In this document: positions 48,483-59,398 of the stretch, one piece after another
How positions within the stretch are numbered: the stretch's first letter is position 1
Layout: the number at the start of each line of letters is the position of its first letter
From: Chrysopilus asiliformis
Taxonomy: Eukaryota > Arthropoda > Insecta > Diptera > Rhagionidae
Direction: 5' to 3'
Assembly (NCBI GenBank): GCA_964034945.1
Contig: OZ035961.1
Span: 70,667,931-70,731,930, forward strand
Length of the DNA: 64,000 nt
Made by a program: the position numbers and the translations under genes
Notes under the pieces: generated by a model
The model's input: only the letters and a program-made list of their open reading frames with translations
The model's database searches: none
Told to the model about the DNA's origin: nothing

Positions 48483-50129
48483 CTTTAGCCCATTTTTTTA
48501 TCTATATTATTATATAGATAAATTGTATCTAGTTAACTGCAACACTGGATCTCACTGCATTCATCACACAAATCTTTGACCGGAGTTTTCCGAATGCTTA
48601 CATAACTGAACAAGTAACGACGTAACAAGAAAAATGTAATGGTGATAAATTAATGGAAACTTTTGTGGACAAATATTTTATATGGACTTTTCTTCCAATT
48701 GCGTGTCGTGATTTTGGATGCAACTAAAAATTTGCGACAATATTGAATATGAAATTTAAACAGGAGTGTCTTCATGTAACTTATTTTCCTTCAACTAACT
48801 AGTCTTTAGTTAACCAAAATTAATTAAACAGGCTAACAATTATTCTGGTGCACACGATATAAGAGAGTTATCTGGGTAATTCCAGGTCGCTGATTCCGAA
48901 TCTGGCAGTAGTTGGCTGTACCAGCTCTACTTTTTCTGATATGACGAAAAAAAATGTTTAATTTTATTTTTTGGTCAGAATAAAATTTTGATGCCAATAA
49001 AATTGTGCTATTTCATTCATTTTTTATCCAATTTACTTCAGCTGTTAGCCTGAAATAAGAAATTTAATTTTCGAAGCGAAATCGTTTGAATCAAATGCCA
49101 ATGGAGAATATAGCGGCTAAGGATATGATGCGTTAAGTGTAAATACCTTAAATACGCCTAATAGGGCGTCTAGTGAAATTCATGTCTGTTAGAATGTCAA
49201 TTTTTTTTCAAGACCTTTTTAGTGACGTAATACTAAAAAATAATAAATAATTCAAGTTTTTTACATTTTTCGCACCTGTTTGCAGAAATTTAGGAACTGA
49301 AATAAATGAAATACAAAAATGGTGAATTATACACAAAAAATAATTTATATTCTCGGGAATAAATCTTTTGTCTGTAGGTTTTTTGTCCGGGGAAAAATGT
49401 TTTTGCCGAAAAAAGCGGATTTTGATCCGGCAAAATTTCCGCACAAAAGTTTCAATTTATCCGAAAGTTTCCGGTTGACTTTGAGACTTTTGCCCGCTGA
49501 TTTCATTTATCCGGAAAAATGGACTTTCATCCGGAAAAAGTAGACATTTGTTCGGAAACTGACTACGGTTGAAACTTCACCGAAAGAAAATTTAAAAATT
49601 TAAATCCGGTAAATATTTTTGATGAACTTTCGCAAAACTCTTTGTCTGATTTTTACAAATTTTGTGACCAGATTCTGCTTATAATTTTAATACCAGACTG
49701 TATCTTGATTTTCCCATTTAACATATTTTAAGATTTGGTACACCGTCACCAATTTCGTGCCAAAATAATGGGGTTTTTATATACTTGCCATTTGTATAAT
49801 TGAAAACTAAACTCGGCGTATAATTTCTTAAAAATTCGTCTCCCGCCAAAAGTTAAGGCTGGTCCAATCTCTCTAAAATATTAATAGGAAACGAATTCTG
49901 GAGAAATTCGGCACTGGAAACGATGGCGGGAAATTGTTTCCAAAGTACATTTTTTTTATTGCGAGAATACAAAAACGAGTGACAATGCAATTATAAAGAA
50001 AGTAATACATGTTCAAGAGGTATTCTAATTTTCAGCTGGAGACGCTCGTGTCGGTATTGCCAACACCTCCCCACGAGACGAGCTGTCGTGAAACTTTGAG
50101 CATAAATTCAACCCCTCTAGGCAGGGCCG
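48483..50129. other. No recognised gene; degenerate TCCGG-rich stretch
   Basis: At about 49375-49560 short phrases such as TTTATCCGGAAA, TTGATCCGGCAAAA and TTCATCCGGAAAAA recur every 25-40 bp, forming a loose array of CCGG-centred motifs. Elsewhere the DNA is AT-rich with no recognisable coding or RNA feature. Confidence 0.45.
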
Positions 50130-50134
50130 CGTTC

Positions 50135-51470
50135 CATTACTAACCACGGTTAACCGCGGTCGACCACGGTTAACTGAAAGTCGTTCCAAAACACATACGG
50201 TTAACGCAAAGTAAACTACCCAGTGAAAAATTATTAAGGCATTATCGCTAAGGTGTCTTTAAGACATGAGACAAATAATATAAAAGCCTCCAAATTAAAA
50301 TGAGATGGAAATTCATCTCAGGAAAAACGCGCCTTTTATGCGTGTGTTGGAAAAGTGAACTAAAAGTTATGTGTCAAAAGTTATTTTTTGTTGAAGTTTT
50401 GTGTTGGCTATCAGGAGAATTTAAACGACTCGGTAAATATTTTTATAGAAAAAGTAATAGATTACCTAAGGCTTAAAGACCGTTTTAATAAAGAAATTTT
50501 TACCATCTAAGCAATCAGCGCCATCACCGGGGAAAAAACATCTACTATTAATGTTGCCTTAGTTGTAAGGCCTTATATACGCGGAAATGGCCTATACAAA
50601 AATAAGGCAACAATAAGGTAAAGATAATGCATTAAAATAATGCCTTTATAATGCCTTAATAAGACATTTTTTGTTCACTGGGTATACTCGCGTTCCAAAA
50701 CACCACAGTTGAGCTGTCAAAGTTAACTTTTTCAACTTTCCTCGATAGCAGAGTTGAGAAAAGTAAACTTTACTCGGGCATTTTGGAACACGATTTGGTT
50801 AACTTTGACAGTACTGAAAACTTATTTGAGGTTAAGTCGTTGTTTTCATTGTGAGTGATTTAATGAACAAGTTCGACAAGAACAAGTAAATTATTAAAAT
50901 TGAGAAACAAAATGAATAAATTTGTGCGTGATGGCAACGGACACCTTTGAAATTATTTTGGTTGGAGGGAATTATGATATTAAAGACAATACCATAATGG
51001 CGAAAAATTCCCAAGGTATTTTATTAATTGCAGTTAGCAGGAAAGTATTATTAAAAGTATGATAATTTTAGGTGATTTAGTCAGGATTCTAATAACTGAC
51101 AATCAACTGGGATTGCAAATCGTTGAAAAACAGCAGCACCAAGCCGAATCTTGCGATAACTCCGCTAAAATTAGATGGAGTCAAACCGACGTGAAGTCTT
51201 TGCTCAATATATATTCAGACAACAAAGACAAATTTAATTCAACAAACTACAAAGTGGATGAGATATGGCAGTTAATTAGCAGTAAAATGAAAGAGGCACA
51301 TATTAATTGCAATGCAATACAGTGCAAAAATAAATTTGCAAATTTTTCATACTGTTTTGTAACATTTAAGGTCACTAATTTCAAAACTTCTTGCCTCGAC
51401 ATTATTTTGCTGTTATCTGTCAAAATTAACCAAATCACGTTGCGAAATGCCAGAGTACAGTTTACGTTAT
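50135..51470 (+). mobile_element. Probable PIF/Harbinger-like remnant
   Basis: The stretch begins with GCGTTCCATTACTAACCACG and repeats of CACGGTTAAC/GTTAACTTT with CGTTCCAAAACAC (50190, 50694), resembling subterminal repeats. It then carries a plus-strand Myb/SANT-like frame. Autonomous PIF/Harbinger elements encode a Myb-like protein beside the nuclease, which is the basis for this call. No nuclease and no right terminus were found; the Copia relic begins at about 51530. Confidence 0.4.
50219..50682. mobile_element. 464-bp MITE with CCCAGTGAA ends
   Basis: The ends CCCAGTGAA...TTCACTGGG, with paired TTATTAAGGCATTAT motifs just inside, are flanked by TA (50217-50218, 50683-50684). It splits a GTTAACGCAAAGTAAACTA / TACTCGCGTTCC stretch of the surrounding element. 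Tc1/mariner-type target, no coding capacity. Confidence 0.75.
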
Positions 51471-51535
51471 TTTCAACTTTGGCAATCAGCTGTTCTAAAT
51501 TTGACAAACCCAACCTTTACTTTACTCCGGAATAA
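51059..51535 (+). CDS. Myb/SANT-like DNA-binding frame, transposon-associated
   Basis: This 158-codon frame contains IRWSQTDVKSLLNIY (residues 38-52) and then EIWQLISSKMKEAHI and AIQCKNKFANF (about 70-98). This is the three-Trp/helix layout of trihelix or Myb/SANT-like domains found in PIF/Harbinger accessory proteins and in host regulators. Such proteins bind element DNA and help the nuclease enter the nucleus. After about residue 100 the similarity stops and the frame drifts toward the Copia junction, so the 3' part is probably not native, or a splice site near 51355 is used. The start codon is uncertain. Confidence 0.4.
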   Translation: MIILGDLVRILITDNQLGLQIVEKQQHQAESCDNSAKIRWSQTDVKSLLNIYSDNKDKFNSTNYKVDEIWQLISSKMKEAHINCNAIQCKNKFANFSYCFVTFKVTNFKTSCLDIILLLSVKINQITLRNARVQFTLFSTLAISCSKFDKPNLYFTPE

Positions 51536-53455
51536 AGGAATACACCCCATAGTCACTGAAAGATACGTCAGTGCTCCTATTAGCTCTATATACGGCAATT
51601 CAGGATTCTCATTGTCCTTAGCTGGTTTTTCCAGTTTGGCATGAACGTCAATCGGAGTGGATACTGGATTGCAGTCAGTCATCCCAAAACGACCCAATAC
51701 TTCGGCAATATACCCTCTTTGCTGCAACATAATGGCTTCTTTGGACGTCGTAAATTCCATTCCCAAGCAATTCCTAACCGCTCCCAGATCCTTCAGCTCG
51801 AATTGACTTGATAGCATACCTTTTATGTAGTCTATGTTATCCCTACTACGAGAAATTATTAGTAAATCGTCAACATAAACAATTACCAGTGCTAAATCTT
51901 TTCGGCGATGAATCTTGTATAAACACGGGTCCGAGGTCGTCGGTTCAGCTCCGGTGAGAGTTAAAACTCGGTTCAATTCCGTGTACCACGCTCGTCCGGC
52001 TTGACGGAGTCCATATAAAGACTTTTTCAAGAGATAAACTTTATCTCCCTCCTTCAGGCCTTTCAGCATTTTCGCGCACTTATTACGAATTTATTTAGCA
52101 GTACCGCTGTCGTTAATTAAATACTCCAACGTTGACTGTAGTTGTCTCGGAGGTTCCATGAAAACGGTTTCCTTGAGTTCTCCCTTAAGGTAAGCGGTGG
52201 CTATGTCGACTTGATCTATGAACATCCCCTTCTGAGAAGCTAATGAGATCTCATTAAAGTGAACTCCCGGTTTTTGACTGAATCCCTGTGCTACCAGTCT
52301 CGCCTTCTTTCTTTCAAACGTACCGTTCGCTCGATATTTATTTCGCAGAACCATTCTGCTTCCGAGTTAGCTGTGTTTACTGCTTCCGCCCAAAATGAAA
52401 AAGGAAGTACAGACTCGATCAACAGACAACGAGCCATATCTAACAAAGTTCGGTTTTTCCTCTCCGCAATCCCGTTCTGCTGTGGATTATATGGTACAGT
52501 AAGTCTTCTAGTTATGCCACGTTCCTGGAGAAATTCGTCAAATCGTTTGTTGACATACTCTGTGCCATTATCGGATTGTATGCACTTGACTTTTTGCTCG
52601 GTTTGATTTTCCATCAAGTTAATAACTGTCTTGGTTGAAGACTACGTCCTTTGAATTTATGAACCTGACCTCACACCAGCGGGCACTTTTCCATCTGGTC
52701 CAATTATTAGTGCTCGATTCATTTTGAAAATTACTTCAAATCCTTTATTTGTCATTTTTCCGACTGATAACAAATTCGTGCGGAGATCCGGAACGTGCAG
52801 CGATCTTTTTGCTTTCACCAGCTACGTCGGCCGTAAACGAAGCAACTCCCGTAGACAGGATTCTGGTAGAATTATGATTTGCCAAGTTTAATTCACGTTC
52901 AATGAATTCGTTATCGTAGTTCACAAAATTTCGTCGTTCGCTTGTCATATGCGAGCTGGCACCACTGTCAAGGCACCATGAGTGGCTTTTACATAATTCG
53001 GAATCGACATACGTCTTCAATGAAACTTCCGTCGCACTTTTCGCCGAGTTTTTAGAGTTTTCGCCTCTGAGGCCCTATCGCCGAACACGATACGATTGGT
53101 TCGAGTCGTAAACTCCATGTTGTTGTTCGTGTAAAACACTAACAACAACATTGAATTTACGATTCGAACCAATCGTATCGTGTTCGGCGATAGGGCCTCT
53201 GGTTTCATTTACACGGCATTCACGGGCCTTGTGGCCGTATTTGTGGCATTTATGGCACTTGAACTTAAATTTCGATTGCTCATTAAATGGACTTCGCGAT
53301 TTTTGTTCATTCGATCCATGTTTCTCGGATTGATTTCGCCACATTTTTTTTTGTAAAAGCATCGCACCTTCCTCTTGCGAGCCCCGCACACTGTTTTTTC
53401 GTGCATCGTTTTCTTCTATAATTTTTATACGAAGCGAACATGCCAAAATCAAAAT
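51530..53455 (-). pseudogene. Collapsed Copia-type retrotransposon
   Basis: Minus-strand fragments appear in Copia order. A gag zinc knuckle (CHKCHKYGHKAREC, CX2CX4HX4C, about 53257-53215) comes first. A protease site WCLDSGASSHMT follows at about 52980-52945. An integrase segment has SDNGTEYVN and QQNGIAERKN, with 35 residues between Asp and Glu as in D,D35E (52617-52340). The RT comes last (KARLVAQGF; SLYGLRQAGRAWY; YVDD at about 51875-51865; TPID). Most of the integrase N- and C-termini, the region before RT, part of the RT fingers, RNase H and both LTRs are missing, and frames are shifted at least four times. A palindromic inversion lies in the gag part. It is inactive. It polymerised nothing of the host; it is a relic of a Ty1/copia (Pseudoviridae-type) element. 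Confidence 0.88.
53069..53203. repeat. Inverted duplication in the Copia gag region
   Basis: The arms 53069-53127 and 53143-53203 are nearly perfect inverted copies (GGCCCTATCGCCGAACACGA and complement) with about 15 nt between them. Both arms come from the same gag-protease junction sequence, so one is a snap-back copy of the other. Confidence 0.85.
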
Positions 53456-54000
53456 CTTTTGTCATCCCAAACACCCTGGTGTAGTTCATTTTTGTGTCCG
53501 GCAATTGGTTTGATACGTTACAACTAAATCTAATAGACTTCAATATGATTGACAATCCAATCTATAGTGCAGGAACAAACTTATTGGGGTGCGAGAGCGT
53601 TCTTTTTTTTTTTTTTTTGATTTGTGAGATGAAGTTATAAAGTTTTTTGATTTGTGAGATGGAGTAACGTATAAACTCAAGAACTACTGCACCAACATAG
53701 ATTATGTATCATGACCACGGTTTATAGTTAGGTGTGGTCGCGGTATCGGCTCCCCTTTTACCCCCTCGCCTGTTATCTTCTGAACCACTGAAGGGATTTG
53801 AATACGGTTTCCAGTGTTGGGCAGGCCAATCATAAAATAAATGTTCATCCACTCAAACTACTCCGCTCTACATAGTGCGAGCCTCGTCTCCTGCTATCTA
53901 CTAAACTACAGAACGGATTTTTATACAATTTTTAGTGTTGGATAGGTTATCTGTCAGGGTAAATTTTCGACCAATCCCCTCCTCAGCTATCTCTGAAACT
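53456..54000. repeat. DINE-like terminus and diverged 115-bp tandem units
   Basis: ACCCTGGTGTAGTTCATTTT at about 53471 matches the outer terminus of the DINE-like family, but the rest of that copy is gone. From about 53745 to 54000 at least two diverged units (CTGTTATCTTCTGAACC / CTGCTATCTACTAAACT, then ...GTGTTGG(G/A)(C/T)AGG) resemble the tandem units at 25575-25885. From 54001 to 54200 nothing was recognised. Confidence 0.5.
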
Positions 54001-54200
54001 ATTTTATGGATGGTCAATATATATTACAACATAAATGCAAAAATCTTAAATATCTGGTGATAAGGGAATTCGCTCTATTCCCGTTCTCCCAAGCAGATGG
54101 AAAAAATATTTGCAATTTTCTTGAAAGCACGAACAAAAAATTATTTGAAATATAATTACTGCATAATTTTTCTATACATCAAAATACTTTTGAAAAAGCA

Positions 54201-55632
54201 AGGTGTCTGTCTCGTATAGACGGCCAGAAGACGTGGATCCGCCTACAACGATCGCCAATAGATATTTAAGTCAGAAATTTTAGTGAAAAGGAAATTAAGG
54301 AAACAAATTTTTATTTAAAACATAACAAAAGCTATAATTGCCAATCTGGCAATTATTGAAAACCCGTATGGTGATATTCGTATCGAAATTCGAACGGTTA
54401 TACCAAAATTCCACTTTGAAGTCAAACTTTTCAATAAGATTTTTTTAAATTTATTCCAATCGGATTTTGATGTATGGGAGTTTTATGTAGAATCATATCC
54501 TAAATAACTTTTGTTCTTGCACTTTTTTGATAAGACACGTTTTTGAGATATTCGGTTTCACCATACTATAATTTTATTTATAATTGGTTTATGATAAGCG
54601 AAGTATGAAATAAATATCATACATACAGTGTTCAAAACGCTCTCATTTCTAATCTTTCGTTCAAATTAATTATATATATAATGACGAAGGTTTTACATAA
54701 ATTTATTGCTATTTCATCGATTCTACTACTATTTTTCGGCCGATTTACTACGATTTCGAAAATCAAAAGTCACAACCCTGAACAGAACTTTAATGCTGGG
54801 AGCAAAATATCGCTCTTTTACTAATGAAATACATACTTATATACAAATCTTGGAGTAAATTCTAATCAAAACTGGATTACGTTGGACCTATATATATATA
54901 TATGTAATCCAATATGGAAATATCTAATCCAATAATATGGATTAGAAATTTTCATATTTTTTTGGGTCTGAAATTTTGATTAAATTGTAGACATTAATGT
55001 TAAAAGTATTTGAATTCAATACGTAATAAAAAACTGTTCAAATATGTCTGCAAAAAAGGCTAAAATATTTTCAAAAATTCGCAGGTATTAAATTCCAATC
55101 CAAAATATTTATTAAGATTTTGTCAATATAATTTTTGGATTGAAAAATACTCTAGGATTTTTTGCCGTGGATGTGTGTGCATCATACCCAACAGCCGTCG
55201 CTCGAAGCTTTCATTCATTTTTATGCGAGCCCTCAAACCGGTTTAAACAAGGAGCGTAATTTAAAGAGAAACAATTTCTTTCTTAAAAATTTCTCTCTTT
55301 AGAGATCGAAATAGAAAGCATAATAAAATACACACAAAGAAAGCATAAAAAGAGTAAATATGTGAAATCTGTACTGCAAGCAGCAAACACAGCATAACAG
55401 CAGAGTAAAAATGTTGATTTTGCTTTTTAAAAACATAATTGAACATAGTTTAACATAACAAAATACCCTATACAATGCTTTAATGTAGCCCTCATCTTAT
55501 AACACAGGTTTTGTTCAGATATCACCACAAACTATCGAGTTTCATTGATTGCAAATTTGTTATCATGGCAGCAAGCCGATTTTCTAATTTGTACTCCCAT
55601 TATCAAAATCCAAGACGTGACCACGTCAAAAA
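54201..55632 (+). mobile_element. Long DINE/Helentron-like repeat
   Basis: The left 170 bp (54201-54370) and right 190 bp (55441-55632) match the two halves of the short copy at 26241-26616. Between them are about 1.1 kb, including the common DINE-like body (54385-54560, TTATTCCAATCGGATTTTGA) and a short TA run at 54890. Its right end finishes in the hairpin GACGTG-AC-CACGTC, followed by A-rich flank. No Rep/helicase frame is present, so it is non-autonomous. Confidence 0.6.
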
Positions 55633-56892
55633 AAATGATTTTTTCATATTCAAAAATTTATTACTACCCGGGCAAGCTAGTAGAGTATAAAAATATCGAT
55701 AGTCGATAATAATGATGGTATCGCTTTTTTTGTGAATTTTCAACCACATTGGTATTAGTCATTTTTCTTTTCATCCTCTCCTTTGTAAAATGTTTATTCA
55801 CCGTTTGCAGCATTTTAAAATACCACGTATGCAATCTAAAAAATACATTACCTTTTTTCCGAGTATTTTTTTGATACGTTATTAATTAACGAATGTAGTT
55901 TTTTATCAATACACTATAGCACAGTAGCCAGACTTTAAATGGGAGCCCTTTGTGTTAACATCTCACTCTCTCAATTACGCACTAAATCACTTTTCATGTT
56001 TATTAATATTTTTTTTATTGTCATAAATAATCGTTAGGATGTGTTTTGTTCTTTGACATCACAAACGCCTAATGACATCTTTTTTAACATTTTCCTCTAA
56101 CTCTCCCTTTTGATGATACTCTAGAGAGAATACTTTGTTAGACATCGTCACAGTAACCACATATTTGAATGAAATTTATAAAAGGGGTTGATGTCATCAA
56201 ATTGGCGTTAAGTCTAACGTTGTCCTTTAATACCTGAAACGACAGCGTTTAAAATAAATATAAACAAAGGAATTGCTTAAAGCTGAGTTTTGGTATTCAT
56301 CTTCCGTGATGTGTGTAACAAGTACGATAATCAAAAAGGATATTTTACTCATGCAATTCAATCTCATATGGCAGAAAAGAACGATTTATCGTTTTTTTTT
56401 TAAGTTTATTATAATTATTTAAATCTCTATCGGTAGACAGGCTCATATTATGCTTAGATATTTTCTACCCCCCTGATTTTACGACTTTTCTAATGCAAAT
56501 AGATCTTAAAAATATATATATATTTATATGTGTCTCGGATTCGTTATTTCGCTACCAAATTTTTTATCGTCATATTTCTCAGTTATGAGATATAATAGCA
56601 TCTCATAATGTTTCGATCCCAAAATTTATTTATTAACTGACTTTCGCTCTGACTTGTTTACTGAATGGGCTCATCTGGCCGCAATACTGTAAAATCAAAA
56701 ATGTCCTCAAGTTACTACCAGCAATCAAATTAGATAAACAAATAAAAAATGATCTTAAAAAGGGGAAAAAGTAAATACCTTACACTATTTCCAATTTTAT
56801 CAACTCACTGCAATATCCAGAGAAATATTTTATCATATTGACAAAATTTCAGATTATATGGACCAACATTTGAGGAATTTGTGTCTTTACTT
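55633..56892. other. No recognised feature
   Basis: AT-rich DNA with T-runs. I see no conserved coding motif, RNA gene, or clear inverted pair. Confidence 0.45.
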
Positions 56893-57060
56893 GCTTCTAC
56901 AAAGTATAATACAGTATTGTATTCATGAAAAATTTCGACCTCTTAATTTTGCCTAAAAAACATTTCCCGATCACTCCTGAGTCGATTGGAGTCACATAAC
57001 AAAAATGTCTTTCTGTGTGTCAGTCTATCAGTCTGTGTACAAGATTTCTCAAAATCTAAT
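56893..57060 (+). repeat. Second copy of the satellite-flanking repeat, with seed units
   Basis: This stretch matches the reverse complement of 22337-22460 and continues through a short simple repeat (CTGTGTGTCAGTCTATCAGTCTGTG, shown here in part: GTCAGTCTATCAGTCTGTG, about 57017-57037) into non-repetitive sequence with AAGATTTCTCAAAATCTAAT. It shows what the locus looks like without expansion, and predicts the unseen left flank of the megasatellite. Confidence 0.82.
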
Positions 57061-58245
57061 AGAGATAGAGCCATGAAACTTTACAGAGATGTTTGGTCCT
57101 GGAATGGGACGATCCTATTTTGGTGGAAATTTGTTAACCGGAAGTAACCAAAATGGCGGCTTTTTAAAAATCGCGAATTGGTTTTTCTCAATTTACTCCG
57201 AAATTACGCATTTTTTAGTAGCATTAAGTATGACAAAACTTGGAGAAAATAAAATTTCCTTACTTTTGTTTTTTGCTAGAACTCCATATCTCAAACTGTT
57301 ATCGAGATGATACACCGTTATTTCCAAAAAATTAGTTTTTTGTCATTATCTCGAAAAAAAATTCTTTTTTTGCTGGCCGTATTTGTGAGATGAATTAATC
57401 AGAATGGCATTCTGCACAATTTTGTCTTTTACCGTTATCCATTATCTTTTACCGTTATTGAGATATTTTTATTAAAATGTAAAAAATTTATTTTTGCAAA
57501 TTACTTGCTGTTAGTTTTTCGAAAAAAAAATTTGAAAAACGAATTAAAGGCAATAAAATTTTCCACATTTTTACCTTTTACCGTAAATTGATATCTTTTA
57601 CCATTCTCAAGTTATCTCAAATTTTGTACGTTTTGAGATCGTCTTTGGTTGACAAAACGATATGGCTATAGCGTAAATTGCGCAGGGTCGTAGATTTTGT
57701 GAAAGGAAGTTTTGTGTTGGCCACAACTGATATTTTTCTACAAGTTTTAATCCCGATTACACCATAGACAATATGGAGAATTGAACATCTTTTCGAAATA
57801 TCTTAAAATTTAACAGTTGCAATTTAGAAACAAGTTTTCCTGACAATTTTTTTTTTTGTCAGTCAAAATGGCAATCTTTTTTAAAGACTATTATTTTTTC
57901 AATTTTTGTAATATTCAATGGTATTTTATTTTTTTTTATTTTCCACAAAAATCGAATTAAACACCTTTTTAGTGCATATTTTTGGCAACCCTACTTATCA
58001 TCCATCTATAGCGCGCGCCGTTGACGGTGATTTGCACACGTTGTTCAATGCTATAACCTTTCATAGTTATTGCCATCCACTACTGAACAATTCACAACAA
58101 ATTTGACAGATGTTGCTTTAACTACACGGCCGCTATAACCTAAGAAACTTCGAGCGTCCTTATTAAAAGAACATTTACTCTATATAATATATCATATAGG
58201 AATGTATTAGATTTAGTATACTGATTGTCATGCATCGGACCAATC
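57061..58245. other. Body of a dispersed non-coding repeat; no gene
   Basis: The sequence continues from the seed-bearing repeat with phrases such as TTTTACCGTTAT and TATCTCAA that recur loosely (57425, 57450, 57590, 57600). Frames are short and AT-rich. Nothing else was recognised. Confidence 0.4.
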
Positions 58246-58610
58246 ATCGGACACAAAAATGAACTACACTAAAATATTTACATTTCCGCATGTCCGTCCG
58301 TCTGTCCATTCGTTAGTCCGTGAATACCATAAATTTCGAAAATATTGAGCTAAAGACTTGAAATTTTGTGTATTTACGTTTCTTGTAAATGGCTAGGAAA
58401 AGTTCTTGAATGGGCAAAATCGGACCATTCCTTTCCATCTCTCCCATACAATCGAAACAGTTCTTTGCAATTTTCTCGAAAACGGTGTGTTATATTGAGA
58501 AATTTATAAAGGTAAATTGTGTTTAGAATAGGATTTTACATAACCGTTCGATACATTAAAATCCAATCGGACTACTCCTTTCCCCTTCTCCTATACACAT
58601 GGATTTTTTT
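58246..58610 (+). mobile_element. Diverged DINE-like repeat with GTCCGTCTGTCC seed
   Basis: It begins ACACAAAAATGAACTACACT (the family terminus), then a simple repeat GTCCGTCCGTCTGTCC (58285-58300), then GAGCTAAAGACTTGAAATTT and a diverged body ending near CATTAAAATCCAATCGGA. The order terminus-GTCY-body is the same as at 41272-41700 reversed, but the sequence is older. The hairpin terminus was not found. Confidence 0.6.
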
Positions 58611-58945
58611 AACTAAATATTTTGTCACCTTACTTTAAGAGCACATTATACAGTTATACAGGGCCAAGAGTAAATAATTGTCAGCAAATAAAAATGCTTT
58701 AAAAAATAAAATAATGTAGGTATTTTAAAGAGTAATACATTTTTTGTTTAAAAACATAAAAAAATTCTCCTTTCTCCTTAGTGGTGAGATGTAAGCGTTT
58801 GAAAAATGTATTGCAGCTGGCACGCACTATTTTCTGTGGCATTTCATCCCATATCTTTACTAATACTTCTTGCCGTTTTTTTGGTCCATCTTTCCGGAGA
58901 ATTTTCCATGTACCTGTCTCGCTAAATCGTTTTATAGTCCGGAAG

Positions 58946-59180
58946 CATGGCCGAATTATTCAAGGTCTGCTGGTTATTTTTTGACAGCCACCATTTTACT
59001 ACGTCATCGGCAAGAAATTCTTTGTAATGTTGATTGTGCGTACGGAGTTGTTTAGCTAGATGTTAGCTAGATTTCAGAATTAGGGAAAATTCCCATTAAG
59101 TCTTATAAGAATTTCTTGCCGATGACGTCAAAGCCAAGAGAGACTGAGCTGTCAAGCAGACCTTGTGTAATTCGGCCATG
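58946..59180. mobile_element. 235-bp MITE with 9-bp target duplication, copy 1
   Basis: The ends CATGGCCGAATTATTCAAGG and complement are inverted, with an exact 9-bp duplication GTCCGGAAG (58937-58945, 59181-59189). A 9-bp duplication suggests the Mutator (MULE) superfamily. Internal phrases include GATGACGT and GTCTGCTGGTTA. Confidence 0.85.
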
Positions 59181-59398
59181 GTCCGGAAGACAAATCTTTC
59201 ATTGATACCAACATCTCTAAGACGTTTAAGGATAACAGCATGGCCGAATTATACCAGGTCTGCTGGTTAGTTTTTGACAGCCACCATTTTGCTACGTCAT
59301 CGGGAAGAAATATTCGGTGCATGCTTTGTAATGTTGATTGTGCGTACGGAGTTGTTTAGCTAGATGTTTTGAATGTTTGAGAATTAGGGAAAATTCCC

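Noticed and set aside
45628..48547. One hAT-like element bounded by CAGTGTTGC and GCAACACTG
   Set aside because: Only nine bases of terminal match and flanking octamers that do not agree. Recurrent TCTAGATAA motifs inside both edges keep it possible, but support is too weak for a feature.
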